64,000 bases of DNA from positions 1 to 64,000 of the forward strand of contig CAZGEG010000014.1 in the NCBI GenBank assembly GCA_964524835.1, given 5' to 3'. Made by a program: the position numbers and the translations under genes. Of this stretch, positions 36,365 to 44,317 are shown in pieces (within the stretch, counting starts at the first letter, position 1; each line of letters opens with the position of its first letter). Below the pieces are notes generated by a model. It did no database searches and was not told the DNA's origin. It was given only the letters and a program-made list of their open reading frames with translations. This stretch comes from JACRCG01 sp964524835. GTDB taxonomy: Bacteria > Desulfobacterota > Desulfuromonadia > Geobacterales > Pseudopelobacteraceae.

Positions 36365-37138
36365 TTACCACATTTTCCAGGGGGCTTTCCCTGAGTTCCA
36401 GAGGTTTTCCAGGTGGTTCTTGTCTCGCAGGGTATCCATCGGCTGCCAGAACCCGGAATGTTTGCAGGCAACCAGCTGACCGTCCCGGGCAAGCCCCTCC
36501 AGCGGCTCCTTTTCAAGTATCGTGGCATCGCCTTCTATGTAATCCAGAACAGCCGGTTCCATGACAAAAAATCCCCCATTGATCCAGGCTCCGTCCCCTT
36601 TTGGCTTCTCCTTGAACCCGTGTACCAGGTTATCGCTGTCAAGGTCCAGGGCTCCAAATCTACCGATCGGCTGGATTGAGGTGACCGTGGCAAGCTTGCC
36701 ATGCTGTTGGTGGAATTTCACAAGCGCCGAGATATCAATATCGGCAACACCATCACCGTAGGTCAGCATGAAAGTTTCTGTACCCAGATATTCCCGGATA
36801 CGTTTGACCCGCCCGCCGGTCATAGTGTCCAGTCCGGTATTAACCAGGGTTACCGTCCACGGTTCGGCCGAGTGGTGATGGATCAGACGTTCGTTCTGGT
36901 TTCTGAAATCATAGGTTACGTCCGACTCGTGCAGGAAATAGTGAGCAAAGTATTCCTTGATGCAATAACCCTTGTACCCAAGGCAGATGATAAAGTCGTT
37001 AAAACCATAGCTGGAGTACATTTTCATGATATGCCAGAGTATCGGACGCTCTCCGATTTCTATCATCGGCTTTGGCTTCAAGTGTGACTCTTCGCTGATT
37101 CGGGTTCCAAAACCGCCGGCTAGAATGACGACTTTCAT
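36365..37138 (-). CDS. rfbF: Glucose-1-phosphate cytidylyltransferase, 257 aa
   Basis: A nucleotidyltransferase starting 'VVILAGGFGTRISEESHLKPKPMIEIG', with 'FMLTYGDGVADIDI' and 'WINGGFFVMEP', all typical of RfbF/DdhA; length 257 is exact for the family. It makes CDP-glucose from CTP and glucose-1-phosphate and is the first gene of the polysaccharide cluster. GGGAG lies seven bases before the ATG. The 340 bases upstream probably hold the cluster promoter. Confidence 0.95.
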   Translation of the reverse strand: MKVVILAGGFGTRISEESHLKPKPMIEIGERPILWHIMKMYSSYGFNDFIICLGYKGYCIKEYFAHYFLHESDVTYDFRNQNERLIHHHSAEPWTVTLVNTGLDTMTGGRVKRIREYLGTETFMLTYGDGVADIDISALVKFHQQHGKLATVTSIQPIGRFGALDLDSDNLVHGFKEKPKGDGAWINGGFFVMEPAVLDYIEGDATILEKEPLEGLARDGQLVACKHSGFWQPMDTLRDKNHLENLWNSGKAPWKMW

Positions 37139-37238
37139 AACTGAACTCCCTAGTACATTTTCCGGAATAATTCGTTCACGCTACAAACTGGTACTTGGCT
37201 CGAGCGAGATATCTCAAATTACGTATGAGACTCATTAG

Positions 37239-37265
37239 ATTATATTCTTTTCGAGGGGAGTGCAA
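37239..37265 (-). promoter_or_regulatory. Possible promoter of the rfbF cluster
   Basis: Read on the minus strand, TTGCAC (37265-37260) is followed after 15 bases by a perfect TATAAT (37244-37239), about 100 bases before rfbF. The spacer is shorter than the usual 17, so this is only a candidate. Confidence 0.3.
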
Positions 37266-37428
37266 CTCATCATTTGAATCCGTTATTAATTGGTTAAAGA
37301 TATCACATAGAGTGATAACGTAATAATAATCAGTGTCTTCCGGTTTGGTATTTGCAAAGTTCTTTGAGAATGTAAAAACGTAATAAATACAGCGTGATGT
37401 TGCATTTTATGCTTGACATTGAGTAAAA

Positions 37429-37446
37429 AAGCGGCCGGCCCGCTTT
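37429..37446. repeat. Stem-loop upstream of the transposase fragment
   Basis: AAAGCGG and CCGCTTT arms (seven pairs) enclose CCGGC. Its position 31 bases before the truncated transposase suggests it belongs to the end of the insertion sequence. Confidence 0.4.
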
Positions 37447-37477
37447 CGTAACTATCCTATATTACAGGGGTTACGAC

Positions 37478-37702
37478 ATGCGACCATTCAAGCGACTGAA
37501 TCAACGCCGCAAATCACGTGCTTTCAAATTGCTTCTTGCCCCGATCTTTGAGAGATTCAAGTCTAATAATGAACTTGAATCCAGGGGGTACCGCCCGTTG
37601 CAAATGACTTTCGATGATCAGCTAAAGGCTCTGATCTTTTATCACTTGGAAGAATCCCCTGTATTTAATCTGAATACGGCAAAACGAAAGGAACCGACAT
37701 GA
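37478..37702 (+). mobile_element. Truncated insertion-sequence transposase, N-terminal 60 or so residues
   Basis: The first ~60 residues (with 'RRKSRAFKLLLAPIFERF' and 'GYRPLQMTFDDQLKALIFYHLEE') look to me like the N-terminus of an IS4-type transposase seen in Geobacter-like genomes. The similarity stops after FYHLEE, and the frame runs through unrelated codons to a stop at 37700-37702, overlapping the start of the panE remnant. The catalytic DDE domain is absent, so this is a dead fragment left after a deletion. The family name is from memory. Confidence 0.55.
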
Positions 37703-38619
37703 AAATTGCGATTATCGGCTCCGGTGCTCTCGGGTGGTACTATGGATCACTACTTCAGAAAGCGGACATGAGGTGCATTTTCTTTTGCGCAGAGACCATG
37801 ACGCCATCATGAGTAACGGCTTGGCTGTCCACTCCATCAACGATGATTTTTGCCTGCCAAAAGTATCGGGACACACAACATCCGATACGATCGGGCAGGT
37901 TGAACTTGTTATAGTCGTGCTTAAAATAGTCGCAAACAACTGCCTGTATAATCTCATAAAACAGTTAGTTGCTGCAGATACCAATATATTGATCTTGCAG
38001 ACCGGGCTTGGCAACGAGGAACTTCTGGCGGAGCTGTTCGGTTCCGGGCGAATTGTGTGGGGTGTTGCTTTTCTCTGCTCAAACCGGAGTAACCCGGGGC
38101 ATTTTCACCATCTGGCGGCGGGCAGGATGTTCATTGGCGAAGATCAGAAGCTCGGCACATATGAGGCTGGAACGGATAGCGGCTGATTTCACATCCGCCG
38201 GGATTGACTGCAATGTCACTGGCGATCTGAAAAAAGCAAGGTGGGAAAAACTGGTCTGGAATATTCCGTTCAACGGGCTCTGCGAACTTCTGCAGCAATC
38301 GGTCGATCAGCTCCTGAAGGCACCGGGCAGCAGGAAGCTTGTGAGGGATCTGATGATGGAGGTGATCACGGCTGCCAATACCCAAAATCTGAGCCAGGCC
38401 ATACCTGAAAAGTATGCCGACAACATGCTTGCATTTACGGACGGTATTGTAATGTACAAGCCATCCATGCAGATTGATCGCGAGGAGGGAAGGGGGCTGG
38501 AGATTGAGGTCATATTCAGAGTGCCGCTTGAGTACGGCTTGCAGCAGGGTGTCGGCATTCCGCGTACCGAGATGCTTGCCGTGCTGCTTGAGCATGGTTC
38601 CGGCTCCTCGCCATCTTGA
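37699..38619 (+). pseudogene. panE: Ketopantoate reductase (ApbA/PanE family), two frameshifts
   Basis: Three frames together give a nearly full-length protein. The first carries the N-terminal NADP-binding 'AIIGSGALGWYYGSLLQKA'. A frame change near 37763 leads into 'GHEVHFLLRRDHDAIMSNGL' and 'LILQTGLGNEELL'. Another near 38168 leads into 'RLERIAADFTSAGIDC', 'KARWEKLVWNIPFNGL' (catalytic Lys region) and 'YKPSMQIDREEGRGLEIE'. One base is lost at the first break and one gained at the second. The enzyme would reduce 2-dehydropantoate in CoA biosynthesis or act on another 2-keto acid. Decay fits the adjacent IS remnant; sequencing error is the alternative. Confidence 0.75.
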
Positions 38620-38651
38620 CGTTTTAGACCATGAATTAAATTTTCGGATAC

Positions 38652-38683
38652 AAAAATGGGTTCGCAGAAAAATCTGCAAACCC
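38652..38683 (-). terminator. Terminator downstream of tRNA-Leu
   Basis: On the minus strand GGGTTTGCAGA and TCTGCGAACCC pair (11 bases, one mismatch) around TTTT and are followed by ATTTTTG. It lies just beyond the tRNA 3' end. Confidence 0.65.
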
Positions 38684-38697
38684 ACAAACAAAACAAT

Positions 38698-38783
38698 TGG
38701 TAGCGGAGGCCGGACTCGAACCGGCATGACCTTGCGATCGGCAGATTTTGAGTCTGCTGTGTCTACCATTTCACCACTCCGCC
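38698..38783 (-). tRNA. tRNA-Leu (anticodon CAA)
   Basis: The minus strand folds into a class II cloverleaf. The acceptor arm is GGCGGAG/CTCCGCT (first pair G-U) and the D arm has GGTAGA. The anticodon stem GCAGA/TCTGC holds loop CTCAAAA, giving CAA. The long variable arm has a GATC/GGTC stem, and the T arm GCCGG/CCGGC carries TTCGAGT. The CCA end is encoded. It reads UUG codons. A terminator follows. Confidence 0.93.
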
Positions 38784-38870
38784 AGAGCTGACACTTATAA
38801 ATCAGCCGAAGTCGTACGTCAAGAATTATTGCCGCGAAGTATTGAGCAGGTTGGACGAGGCAAATAAATA

Positions 38871-38898
38871 TTGACAATAGCTTCAGAATCATTACATT
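38871..38898 (+). promoter_or_regulatory. Possible promoter of the carbonic anhydrase gene
   Basis: TTGACA (38871-38876) and TACATT (38893-38898) are separated by 16 bases and lie about 30 bases before the start codon. The -35 box is perfect, the -10 box weak. Confidence 0.4.
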
Positions 38899-38926
38899 AA
38901 CACAAACTATAATCTGGGGGTGTGAA

Positions 38927-39655
38927 ATGTTTAAGAAGAGTAAAGTGTGCAGGTTTTTTTCAGTACTCGGTCTTGTCGCAGCCGCAACCGGCCTGGCGTT
39001 TGCCACGACCAGCCTTGGACCGGAAATGTCGCCCGACGAGGCGCTGCAGAAACTGGTTGACGGCAACAAACGATATGTTGAGAACCAGATGACCGGCACC
39101 AAATTAAGCGACCCCGCTACGCGGACCGGCCTGGCGAAGTCCCAGAAGCCGTATGCCATTATCCTGACCTGCTCCGATTCGCGCGTACCACCTGAGATCG
39201 TATTTGACAAGGGTCTTGGTGAAATCTTTGTCGTCCGCGTAGCGGGAAATATTCCGGATCCGGTCGTGCTCGGAAGCATTGAATACGCCGCAGAACACCT
39301 CGGGTCACCGCTGGTCATGGTGCTTGGTCACGAAAGGTGCGGTGCCGTGGCCGCCACCGTCGGGGCGAAGGGGAAGAGTACCGGCAGCGCAAATATCGAT
39401 GCTATCGTCAAGGCGATTGCGCCGAACGTCAAGAATGCCGCAAAAGGGTGCGATGCCTGCAAGGGTGAAGCAAAGTGTGCCGATACGAAGAAAGATGCGT
39501 TTGTGGAGTGCGTGGTTGATGCCAACGCCAAAACGGTTGCTGCCGGTCTGACGAAAAAATCCAAAATACTCAAGCATCTGGTGGATGCAAAGAAACTGAA
39601 AATAGTTGCAGCCAAGTACGATCTGGATGACGGAGCCGTGACGCTGTTCAAATAA
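38927..39655 (+). CDS. Periplasmic beta-carbonic anhydrase, 242 aa
   Basis: Residues 1-26 are a signal peptide (cleavage near AFA-T). The mature protein has the beta-class zinc ligands: Cys-Asp/Arg in 'TCSDSRVPPE' and His-x-x-Cys in 'LGHERCGAV', plus 'EIFVVRVAGN'. It interconverts CO2 and bicarbonate, here in the periplasm. An insertion at about residues 165-190 carries four extra Cys ('GCDACKGEAKCADTKKDAFVEC'), which is unusual for the family. It is flanked by a promoter and a strong terminator, so monocistronic. Confidence 0.92.
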   Translation: MFKKSKVCRFFSVLGLVAAATGLAFATTSLGPEMSPDEALQKLVDGNKRYVENQMTGTKLSDPATRTGLAKSQKPYAIILTCSDSRVPPEIVFDKGLGEIFVVRVAGNIPDPVVLGSIEYAAEHLGSPLVMVLGHERCGAVAATVGAKGKSTGSANIDAIVKAIAPNVKNAAKGCDACKGEAKCADTKKDAFVECVVDANAKTVAAGLTKKSKILKHLVDAKKLKIVAAKYDLDDGAVTLFK

Positions 39656-39680
39656 CCCCCGGCTCTTCAGCCGTAGAAAC

Positions 39681-39721
39681 AAAAAACAGCCGGCACTGTC
39701 AATGTGCCGGCTGTTTTTTTT
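39681..39721 (+). terminator. Rho-independent terminator
   Basis: AAAAAACAGCCGGCAC and its complement pair around TGTCAAT, followed by a run of eight T. It can stop the carbonic anhydrase transcript and, in reverse, the convergent small gene at 39747. Confidence 0.9.
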
Positions 39722-39746
39722 GTAAGTTACTCAAATAGAAGATCGA

Positions 39747-39953
39747 TCAGCCACCCAGATATTTGGTCAGTTCGTCAGCCAGCGTGGTCGGATGCAGAAA
39801 ACGTGCTGGAATTTTGTCCTCGCCAAGAAAATCCTTTGACCACGCCTGTCGCCGCGTCCATGACATCAGTTTTTCCCAACCGGCCCAGGTTGAAAAATCA
39901 ACGCCGTGAATATTGGTGATCTGTTCCAAGAAGGTCTGTTCATACCCTGCCAT
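39747..39953 (-). CDS. Small hypothetical protein, 68 aa
   Basis: A short soluble ORF with a good ribosome-binding site (GGAGG five bases before the ATG). The product is Trp-rich (four Trp) and predicted helical, with no Cys and no signal. It converges on the carbonic anhydrase gene with a shared terminator between them, as expected of a real transcription unit. No family is recognised. Confidence 0.6.
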   Translation of the reverse strand: MAGYEQTFLEQITNIHGVDFSTWAGWEKLMSWTRRQAWSKDFLGEDKIPARFLHPTTLADELTKYLGG

Positions 39954-40206
39954 AAATCCTCCAATGGATGAATAACTGCCAGCAGTGTGATCTATGCCGT
40001 TATATGTAGCATTTATGAGAAAATATTACAATACCATAGACCTTGACAGCGGTTTTTGTTGATTGTAAATAATAAAATTAAGCTAATGGTGCGTCGGGCG
40101 ATGTTAACCCGGATATGGTTCGTAAACTCCCGGTTGTTATTTGATTGAATACTCTCCTCGAATGACGACTGTGACCATAATTCTGTCCGGTCAGCCCACC
40201 AGAAAG

Positions 40207-41310
40207 CTATCCGCGTTGATATTCCGACAGAAACTTCGCCTTATATTCCGGGTACCGCCCCTCTCCGATTGCATGGCGAATTTCTGCCATCATCGCCAGA
40301 TAAAAATGGACATTGTGGATCGCCGACAGAACCGCCGAGAGGACTTCGTTGGATACAAAGAGATGATGAAGGTAAGCCCTGCTGAAATTTTGACAGGTAT
40401 AACAACTGCAGCTCGGGTCGATGGGGAAAAAATCTCGTTTGTAGTTCTTGTTGGTCAGGCGGATTCTGCCGCGACGGGTAAAAAGGGTTGCGCTTCTGGC
40501 ATAGCGGGTCGGAATGACGCAGTCAAACATGTCGATGCCCCGCTCGACGCTCTCCAGGATGTCTTCGGGGAGGCCGACACCCATCAGGTAGCGCGGTTTG
40601 TCTTCCGGGAGGTGCGGCGTGGTAAAGCCGACGATCTTTTTCAGAAGCTCCAGCCCCTCGCCGACGCTGACCCCTCCGATGGCGTAGCCGGGCAGGTCGA
40701 GTTTGCGCATTTCCTTCGCGCACATTTCCCGCAGATCTTCATACACACTCCCCTGAACAATGCCAAACAGTGCCTGGCCGTTGTCGGTCATGGCATTCTG
40801 GCACTCTTTCAGCCAGCGCACCGTCTTCAGGGTTGATTTTTCGGCATAGGATCTGTCGCAGGGGTAGGGGATGCATTCGTCGAAAGCCATGATGATGTCG
40901 GCGCCCAGGTCCTGCTGGATACGGGTTGCAGTTGCGGGGTCCAGATATATTTCTGATCCGGTGATCTCATGTTTGAAGAAAACGCCATCCTCGGTGATGC
41001 GCTTGTTGGGGAGGGAAAATACCTGGAACCCCCCGGAGTCGGTCAGGATCGGGCCATCCCACGCCATGAACTTGTGCAGTCCGCCGGCCTTTTTTACCAG
41101 TCCCTCTCCCGGCTGCAGATGCAGGTGATAGGTATTGGAAAGGATAATCTGGGAGCCGGTCTCCTTGATTTGCGCTGGTGTAAGCGGCTTCATGGCGCCA
41201 TGGGTGGCCACCGGCATGAAAATCGGGGTCTGGATGTCGCCGCGGGCTGTAGTGACGATTCCGAGACGGGCCGAACATTTGGGGTCTTTTTTTAAAAGCG
41301 TGAATTTCAT
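40207..41310 (-). CDS. tgt: Queuine tRNA-ribosyltransferase, 367 aa
   Basis: TGT signatures are all present: 'TPIFMPVATHGAMKPLT', 'LSNTYHL', 'ILTDSGGFQVFSL' (the first catalytic Asp region), 'GIVQGSVYEDLR', 'YAIGGVSVGEG', 'FDCVIPTRYARSA' (nucleophilic Asp). The C-terminal zinc site reads C-x-C-x2-C in 'CSCYTCQ' with His in 'YLHHL'. The enzyme exchanges guanine-34 for preQ1 in tRNAs with GUN anticodons. The start at 41310 has GGAGA five bases upstream; the longer frame to 41394 is rejected. Confidence 0.96.
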   Translation of the reverse strand: MKFTLLKKDPKCSARLGIVTTARGDIQTPIFMPVATHGAMKPLTPAQIKETGSQIILSNTYHLHLQPGEGLVKKAGGLHKFMAWDGPILTDSGGFQVFSLPNKRITEDGVFFKHEITGSEIYLDPATATRIQQDLGADIIMAFDECIPYPCDRSYAEKSTLKTVRWLKECQNAMTDNGQALFGIVQGSVYEDLREMCAKEMRKLDLPGYAIGGVSVGEGLELLKKIVGFTTPHLPEDKPRYLMGVGLPEDILESVERGIDMFDCVIPTRYARSATLFTRRGRIRLTNKNYKRDFFPIDPSCSCYTCQNFSRAYLHHLFVSNEVLSAVLSAIHNVHFYLAMMAEIRHAIGEGRYPEYKAKFLSEYQRG

Positions 41311-41431
41311 GAAATCTCCAAAACTCCGGACCTCGATACCCTGCCGGAGTTTATTCTTCTGACAACTACTATCAGAGTGGAGGTTAAAATGCAATTTGTG
41401 AGTGCCGGATAGCGGTTTACGACGCTTTTAA

Positions 41432-41450
41432 TTGTGTTCTGTATACACAA
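41432..41450. promoter_or_regulatory. Operator-like inverted repeat upstream of frd/sdh
   Basis: TTGTGT and ACACAA arms are separated by seven bases. The repeat lies six bases before a possible -35 box of the frdCAB/sdhCAB operon, a position suited to a repressor or activator. The regulator is not identified. Confidence 0.4.
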
Positions 41451-41455
41451 AAAGG

Positions 41456-41484
41456 TTGCATTTTATTATAACGATGTTTAGTAT
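41456..41484 (+). promoter_or_regulatory. Possible promoter of the frd/sdh operon
   Basis: TTGCAT (41456-41461) and TAGTAT (41479-41484) are separated by exactly 17 bases. Each box matches the sigma-70 consensus only partly. A transcript from here would contain the leader ORF at 41575. Confidence 0.35.
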
Positions 41485-41574
41485 CACCGCGGTTCTCATC
41501 AATAGTTCTCTATCTGAGTAAGCAACCCACTTTGATCGACGCATCCACATACCACTCATCAAGGAGGTTTACGA

Positions 41575-41679
41575 ATGAAAGTTGTCTCCCGATTCTGTTG
41601 GCGCGGTCCCCCAAAGCACGCTTTGTCCTCACTCCATGAGTCTCTGCCGTCCCAAGTAATTTCACCATGTGAAGAATAA
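41575..41679 (+). CDS. Possible 34-residue leader peptide upstream of frd/sdh
   Basis: The ORF has a perfect Shine-Dalgarno (AAGGAGG, seven bases before the ATG) and ends 24 bases before the cytochrome b subunit gene. The product starts MKVVSRFCWRGPP and has two Cys, no membrane segment and no family match. The strong translation signal directly upstream of a central metabolic operon suggests a translated leader, for example for attenuation or coupling, or a small protein in its own right. A chance occurrence is possible. Confidence 0.45.
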   Translation: MKVVSRFCWRGPPKHALSSLHESLPSQVISPCEE

Positions 41680-41703
41680 CACTATCTAAAAGGAAGGAAT
41701 GCC

Positions 41704-42393
41704 ATGCAACTCACCTCGTCATCCATCGGCAGAAAGATCCTGATGGCGATAACAGGCCAGGCAATGGTTCTGTTCGCTGTCGTACATCTGCTCGGTAACA
41801 GCTCCATCTTCGGGTGGCTCAGTGGTGGTATCAACGCCTACGCCGAACACCTCCACAGCATGCCGCTGCCCATAATCGTCGGCTTCCGCCTGGCCCTGCT
41901 GGCAATGGTCTGCATCCATATCTGGTTCGGTATCCAGCTGACCATTGAAAATCGCGGCGGGCGCCCTCAGCAGTACGCGGTCAAGTCGACCCAGAAAGCA
42001 ACCTTTGCCAGTGAGAACATGATCTGGACCGGAACCCTTATCGGCCTTTTCCTGCTGTACCATCTGGCACATTTCACCTTCCAGGTGATTTATCCGGAAA
42101 CCGCCGCCGTGAAGAATCTCGTGCCTCTGCACAACGAAATGGTACCCAATGTACTGGGCATGGTCGTGGCCAGTTTCAAGAATTTCTTTGTGTCATTCAT
42201 TTACGCCGGTGCGATGGTTGTGCTCTTTCTGCACCTTTCACACGGCATTCAGAGCTTCTTCCAGACCATGGGTTGGAGCAGCGACAAGAGCCAGCCGATG
42301 ATAGTCAAGGCCGGCGCTCTGGTCGCTCTCGTTCTTTTCCTGGGTTATGTTACCATCCCGCTGACAATTTTTGCCGGCATTCTGAAAGGTTAA
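41704..42393 (+). CDS. sdhC: Succinate dehydrogenase/fumarate reductase cytochrome b subunit, 229 aa
   Basis: Five transmembrane helices with conserved His in helices ('FAVVHLLGN', 'HSMPLPI', 'CIHIWFG', 'YHLAHFTFQ', 'FLHLSHGIQS') match the diheme b558-type single-subunit anchor of the Bacillus/Wolinella/Geobacter group (SdhC/FrdC). It carries electrons between the membrane (mena)quinone pool and the FrdAB/SdhAB catalytic pair. AAAGGAAGG precedes the ATG. First gene of the three-gene operon, 10 bases before the flavoprotein start. Confidence 0.93.
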   Translation: MQLTSSSIGRKILMAITGQAMVLFAVVHLLGNSSIFGWLSGGINAYAEHLHSMPLPIIVGFRLALLAMVCIHIWFGIQLTIENRGGRPQQYAVKSTQKATFASENMIWTGTLIGLFLLYHLAHFTFQVIYPETAAVKNLVPLHNEMVPNVLGMVVASFKNFFVSFIYAGAMVVLFLHLSHGIQSFFQTMGWSSDKSQPMIVKAGALVALVLFLGYVTIPLTIFAGILKG

Positions 42394-42403
42394 GGGGGTT
42401 ATT

Positions 42404-44317
42404 GTGATACTTGATGGAAAATGTCCAACCGGACCTATTGAACAAACCTGGGACAAGCACCGCTTCGATCTGAAGCTGGTCAACCCCGCTAATAAGCGCA
42501 AATATAACGTGATTGTAGTCGGCACCGGCCTGGCCGGCGGCGCCGCCGCCGCGTCCCTCGGTGAACTCGGCTACAACGTGCAGGCGTTCTGCTATCAGGA
42601 CAGCCCCCGCCGCGCCCATTCGATCGCAGCGCAGGGCGGCATCAATGCCGCCAAAAACTACCCGAATGACGGCGATTCAATCTACCGTCTGTTCTACGAC
42701 ACCATCAAGGGGGGCGACTTCCGTGCCCGCGAGGCTGACGTCTGGCGTCTGGCCCAGGTGTCCAACAACATCATCGACCAGTGCGTGGCTCAGGGCGTTC
42801 CTTTCGGTCGGGACTATGCCGGCTACCTTGACAACCGCTCCTTCGGCGGCGCCCAGGTTTCACGTACCTTCTTTGCCCGTGGACAGACAGGACAGCAGCT
42901 CCTGCTGGGCGCCTACTCGGCTCTTTCCCGGCAGATCAAGCTTGGTACGGTCAAGATGTACGATCGCCGCGAAATGCTTGACCTGGTCGTCGTTGACGGC
43001 GTGGCCCGTGGCATCACGGTGCGCAACCTGGTAACCGGCGAGATGGAAAGCTATGCCGCTGATGCGGTCTGCCTTGCCACCGGCGGATACGTCAACGTCT
43101 TCTATCTTTCCACCAACGCCATGGGATGCTCGGTTACGGCAAACTGGAAAGCCCACAAAAAGGGCGCCTTCTTCGCCAACCCCTGCTACACCCAGATTCA
43201 CCCGACCTGTATTCCTCAGGCCGGCGACTACCAGTCCAAACTGACCCTCATGTCCGAGTCGCTCAGGAACGACGGTCGCGTATGGGTGCCAAAAAAGAAA
43301 GAAGATTGCGGCAAGCATCCGAACGAGATCGCTGAAGATGACCGTGACTACTACCTCGAACGCAAGTACCCCTCCTACGGCAACCTGGCACCGCGAGATA
43401 TCGCTTCACGTGCAGCCAAGGAACAGTGCGACGATGGTCGTGGCGTCGGCCCCGGCGGCCGCGGAGTGTATCTGGATTTTGCCGACTCCATCAAACGTCT
43501 GGGTGCTGATACTATCAAGGAGCGTTACGGCAACCTGTTTGAGATGTATGAAAAAATCACCGATGAGGACGGTTACAAGCGTCCGATGCGTATGTACCCG
43601 GCACCGCACTATTCCATGGGCGGTCTCTGGGTCGATTACAACCTGATGAGCAATATCCCCGGTCTGTTTGTACTGGGCGAGGCTAACTTCTCGGTCCACG
43701 GCGCCAATCGCCTGGGTGCTTCGGCACTCATGCAGGGACTGGCTGACGGATACTTCGTCATTCCTTATACAATCGGTGGTTATCTTGCCACTGTTAAACC
43801 TGGTCAGGTCAAGACGGACCATCCCGAGTTTAAAAAATGCGAAGAGGATGTCAAGGCCGAGCAGAACAAGATGCTTGCCATTAACGGTAAGAAGACCGTT
43901 TTCGAGTTCATGCGCGAAGTCGGCGGTTTGATGTGGGAAAACTGCGGTATGGCCCGCACCAAGGAATCTCTTGAAACCAACCTCAAGAAAATTCCTGCCC
44001 TGCGCGAAGAATTCTGGAAGAATGTCAAGGTTACCGGCAGCGGCGCAGAGCTCAACCAGCAACTGGAGAATGCCGGCCGTACCGCCGACTTCCTCGAGTT
44101 CAGCGAACTGCTCTGCCGTGACGCCCTGCACCGCAACGAATCCTGCGGCGGCCATTTCCGCACTGAGTATCAGGATGCGGGCGAGGCACAGCGTGACGAT
44201 GTCAATTTCTGCTACGTTGGCGCCTGGGAGTACAAGGGTGCCGGCAAGGAGCCGGAGCTGCATAAAGAGCCGCTGAAGTTCGATAATGTACATCTCGCCA
44301 TAAGGAGTTACAAATAA
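42404..44317 (+). CDS. sdhA: Succinate dehydrogenase/fumarate reductase flavoprotein subunit, 637 aa
   Basis: The FAD-binding Rossmann motif 'VIVVGTGLAGGAAAASLGELG' is near residue 35. 'RRAHSIAAQGGINAAKNY' contains the His that covalently holds FAD, 'QIHPTC' is the substrate-site block, and 'LFVLGEANFSVHGANRLGASAL' closes the FAD site. The start is the GTG at 42404 after GGGGG. Length is typical of the Geobacter/Bacillus-type enzyme. In Geobacter sulfurreducens the homologous FrdCAB is known to serve as both succinate dehydrogenase and fumarate reductase, so the gene could equally be named frdA. Cytoplasmic face of the membrane. Confidence 0.96.
   Translation: MILDGKCPTGPIEQTWDKHRFDLKLVNPANKRKYNVIVVGTGLAGGAAAASLGELGYNVQAFCYQDSPRRAHSIAAQGGINAAKNYPNDGDSIYRLFYDTIKGGDFRAREADVWRLAQVSNNIIDQCVAQGVPFGRDYAGYLDNRSFGGAQVSRTFFARGQTGQQLLLGAYSALSRQIKLGTVKMYDRREMLDLVVVDGVARGITVRNLVTGEMESYAADAVCLATGGYVNVFYLSTNAMGCSVTANWKAHKKGAFFANPCYTQIHPTCIPQAGDYQSKLTLMSESLRNDGRVWVPKKKEDCGKHPNEIAEDDRDYYLERKYPSYGNLAPRDIASRAAKEQCDDGRGVGPGGRGVYLDFADSIKRLGADTIKERYGNLFEMYEKITDEDGYKRPMRMYPAPHYSMGGLWVDYNLMSNIPGLFVLGEANFSVHGANRLGASALMQGLADGYFVIPYTIGGYLATVKPGQVKTDHPEFKKCEEDVKAEQNKMLAINGKKTVFEFMREVGGLMWENCGMARTKESLETNLKKIPALREEFWKNVKVTGSGAELNQQLENAGRTADFLEFSELLCRDALHRNESCGGHFRTEYQDAGEAQRDDVNFCYVGAWEYKGAGKEPELHKEPLKFDNVHLAIRSYK

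Larger units (their letters stand above)
37139..37477. other. AT-rich intergenic region upstream of the glycan cluster
   Basis: Divergent spacer between rfbF and the transposase fragment. It contains a possible minus-strand promoter (listed), two copies of an ACGTAATAA-like word near 37318 and 37378, and the stem-loop at 37429-37446. No ORF is seen. Confidence 0.4.

Noticed and set aside
38131..39318. A 395-codon minus-strand open frame spanning the tRNA-Leu gene
   Set aside because: It runs antisense through panE and carbonic anhydrase coding sequence and through a tRNA, and has no recognisable domain or ribosome-binding site.
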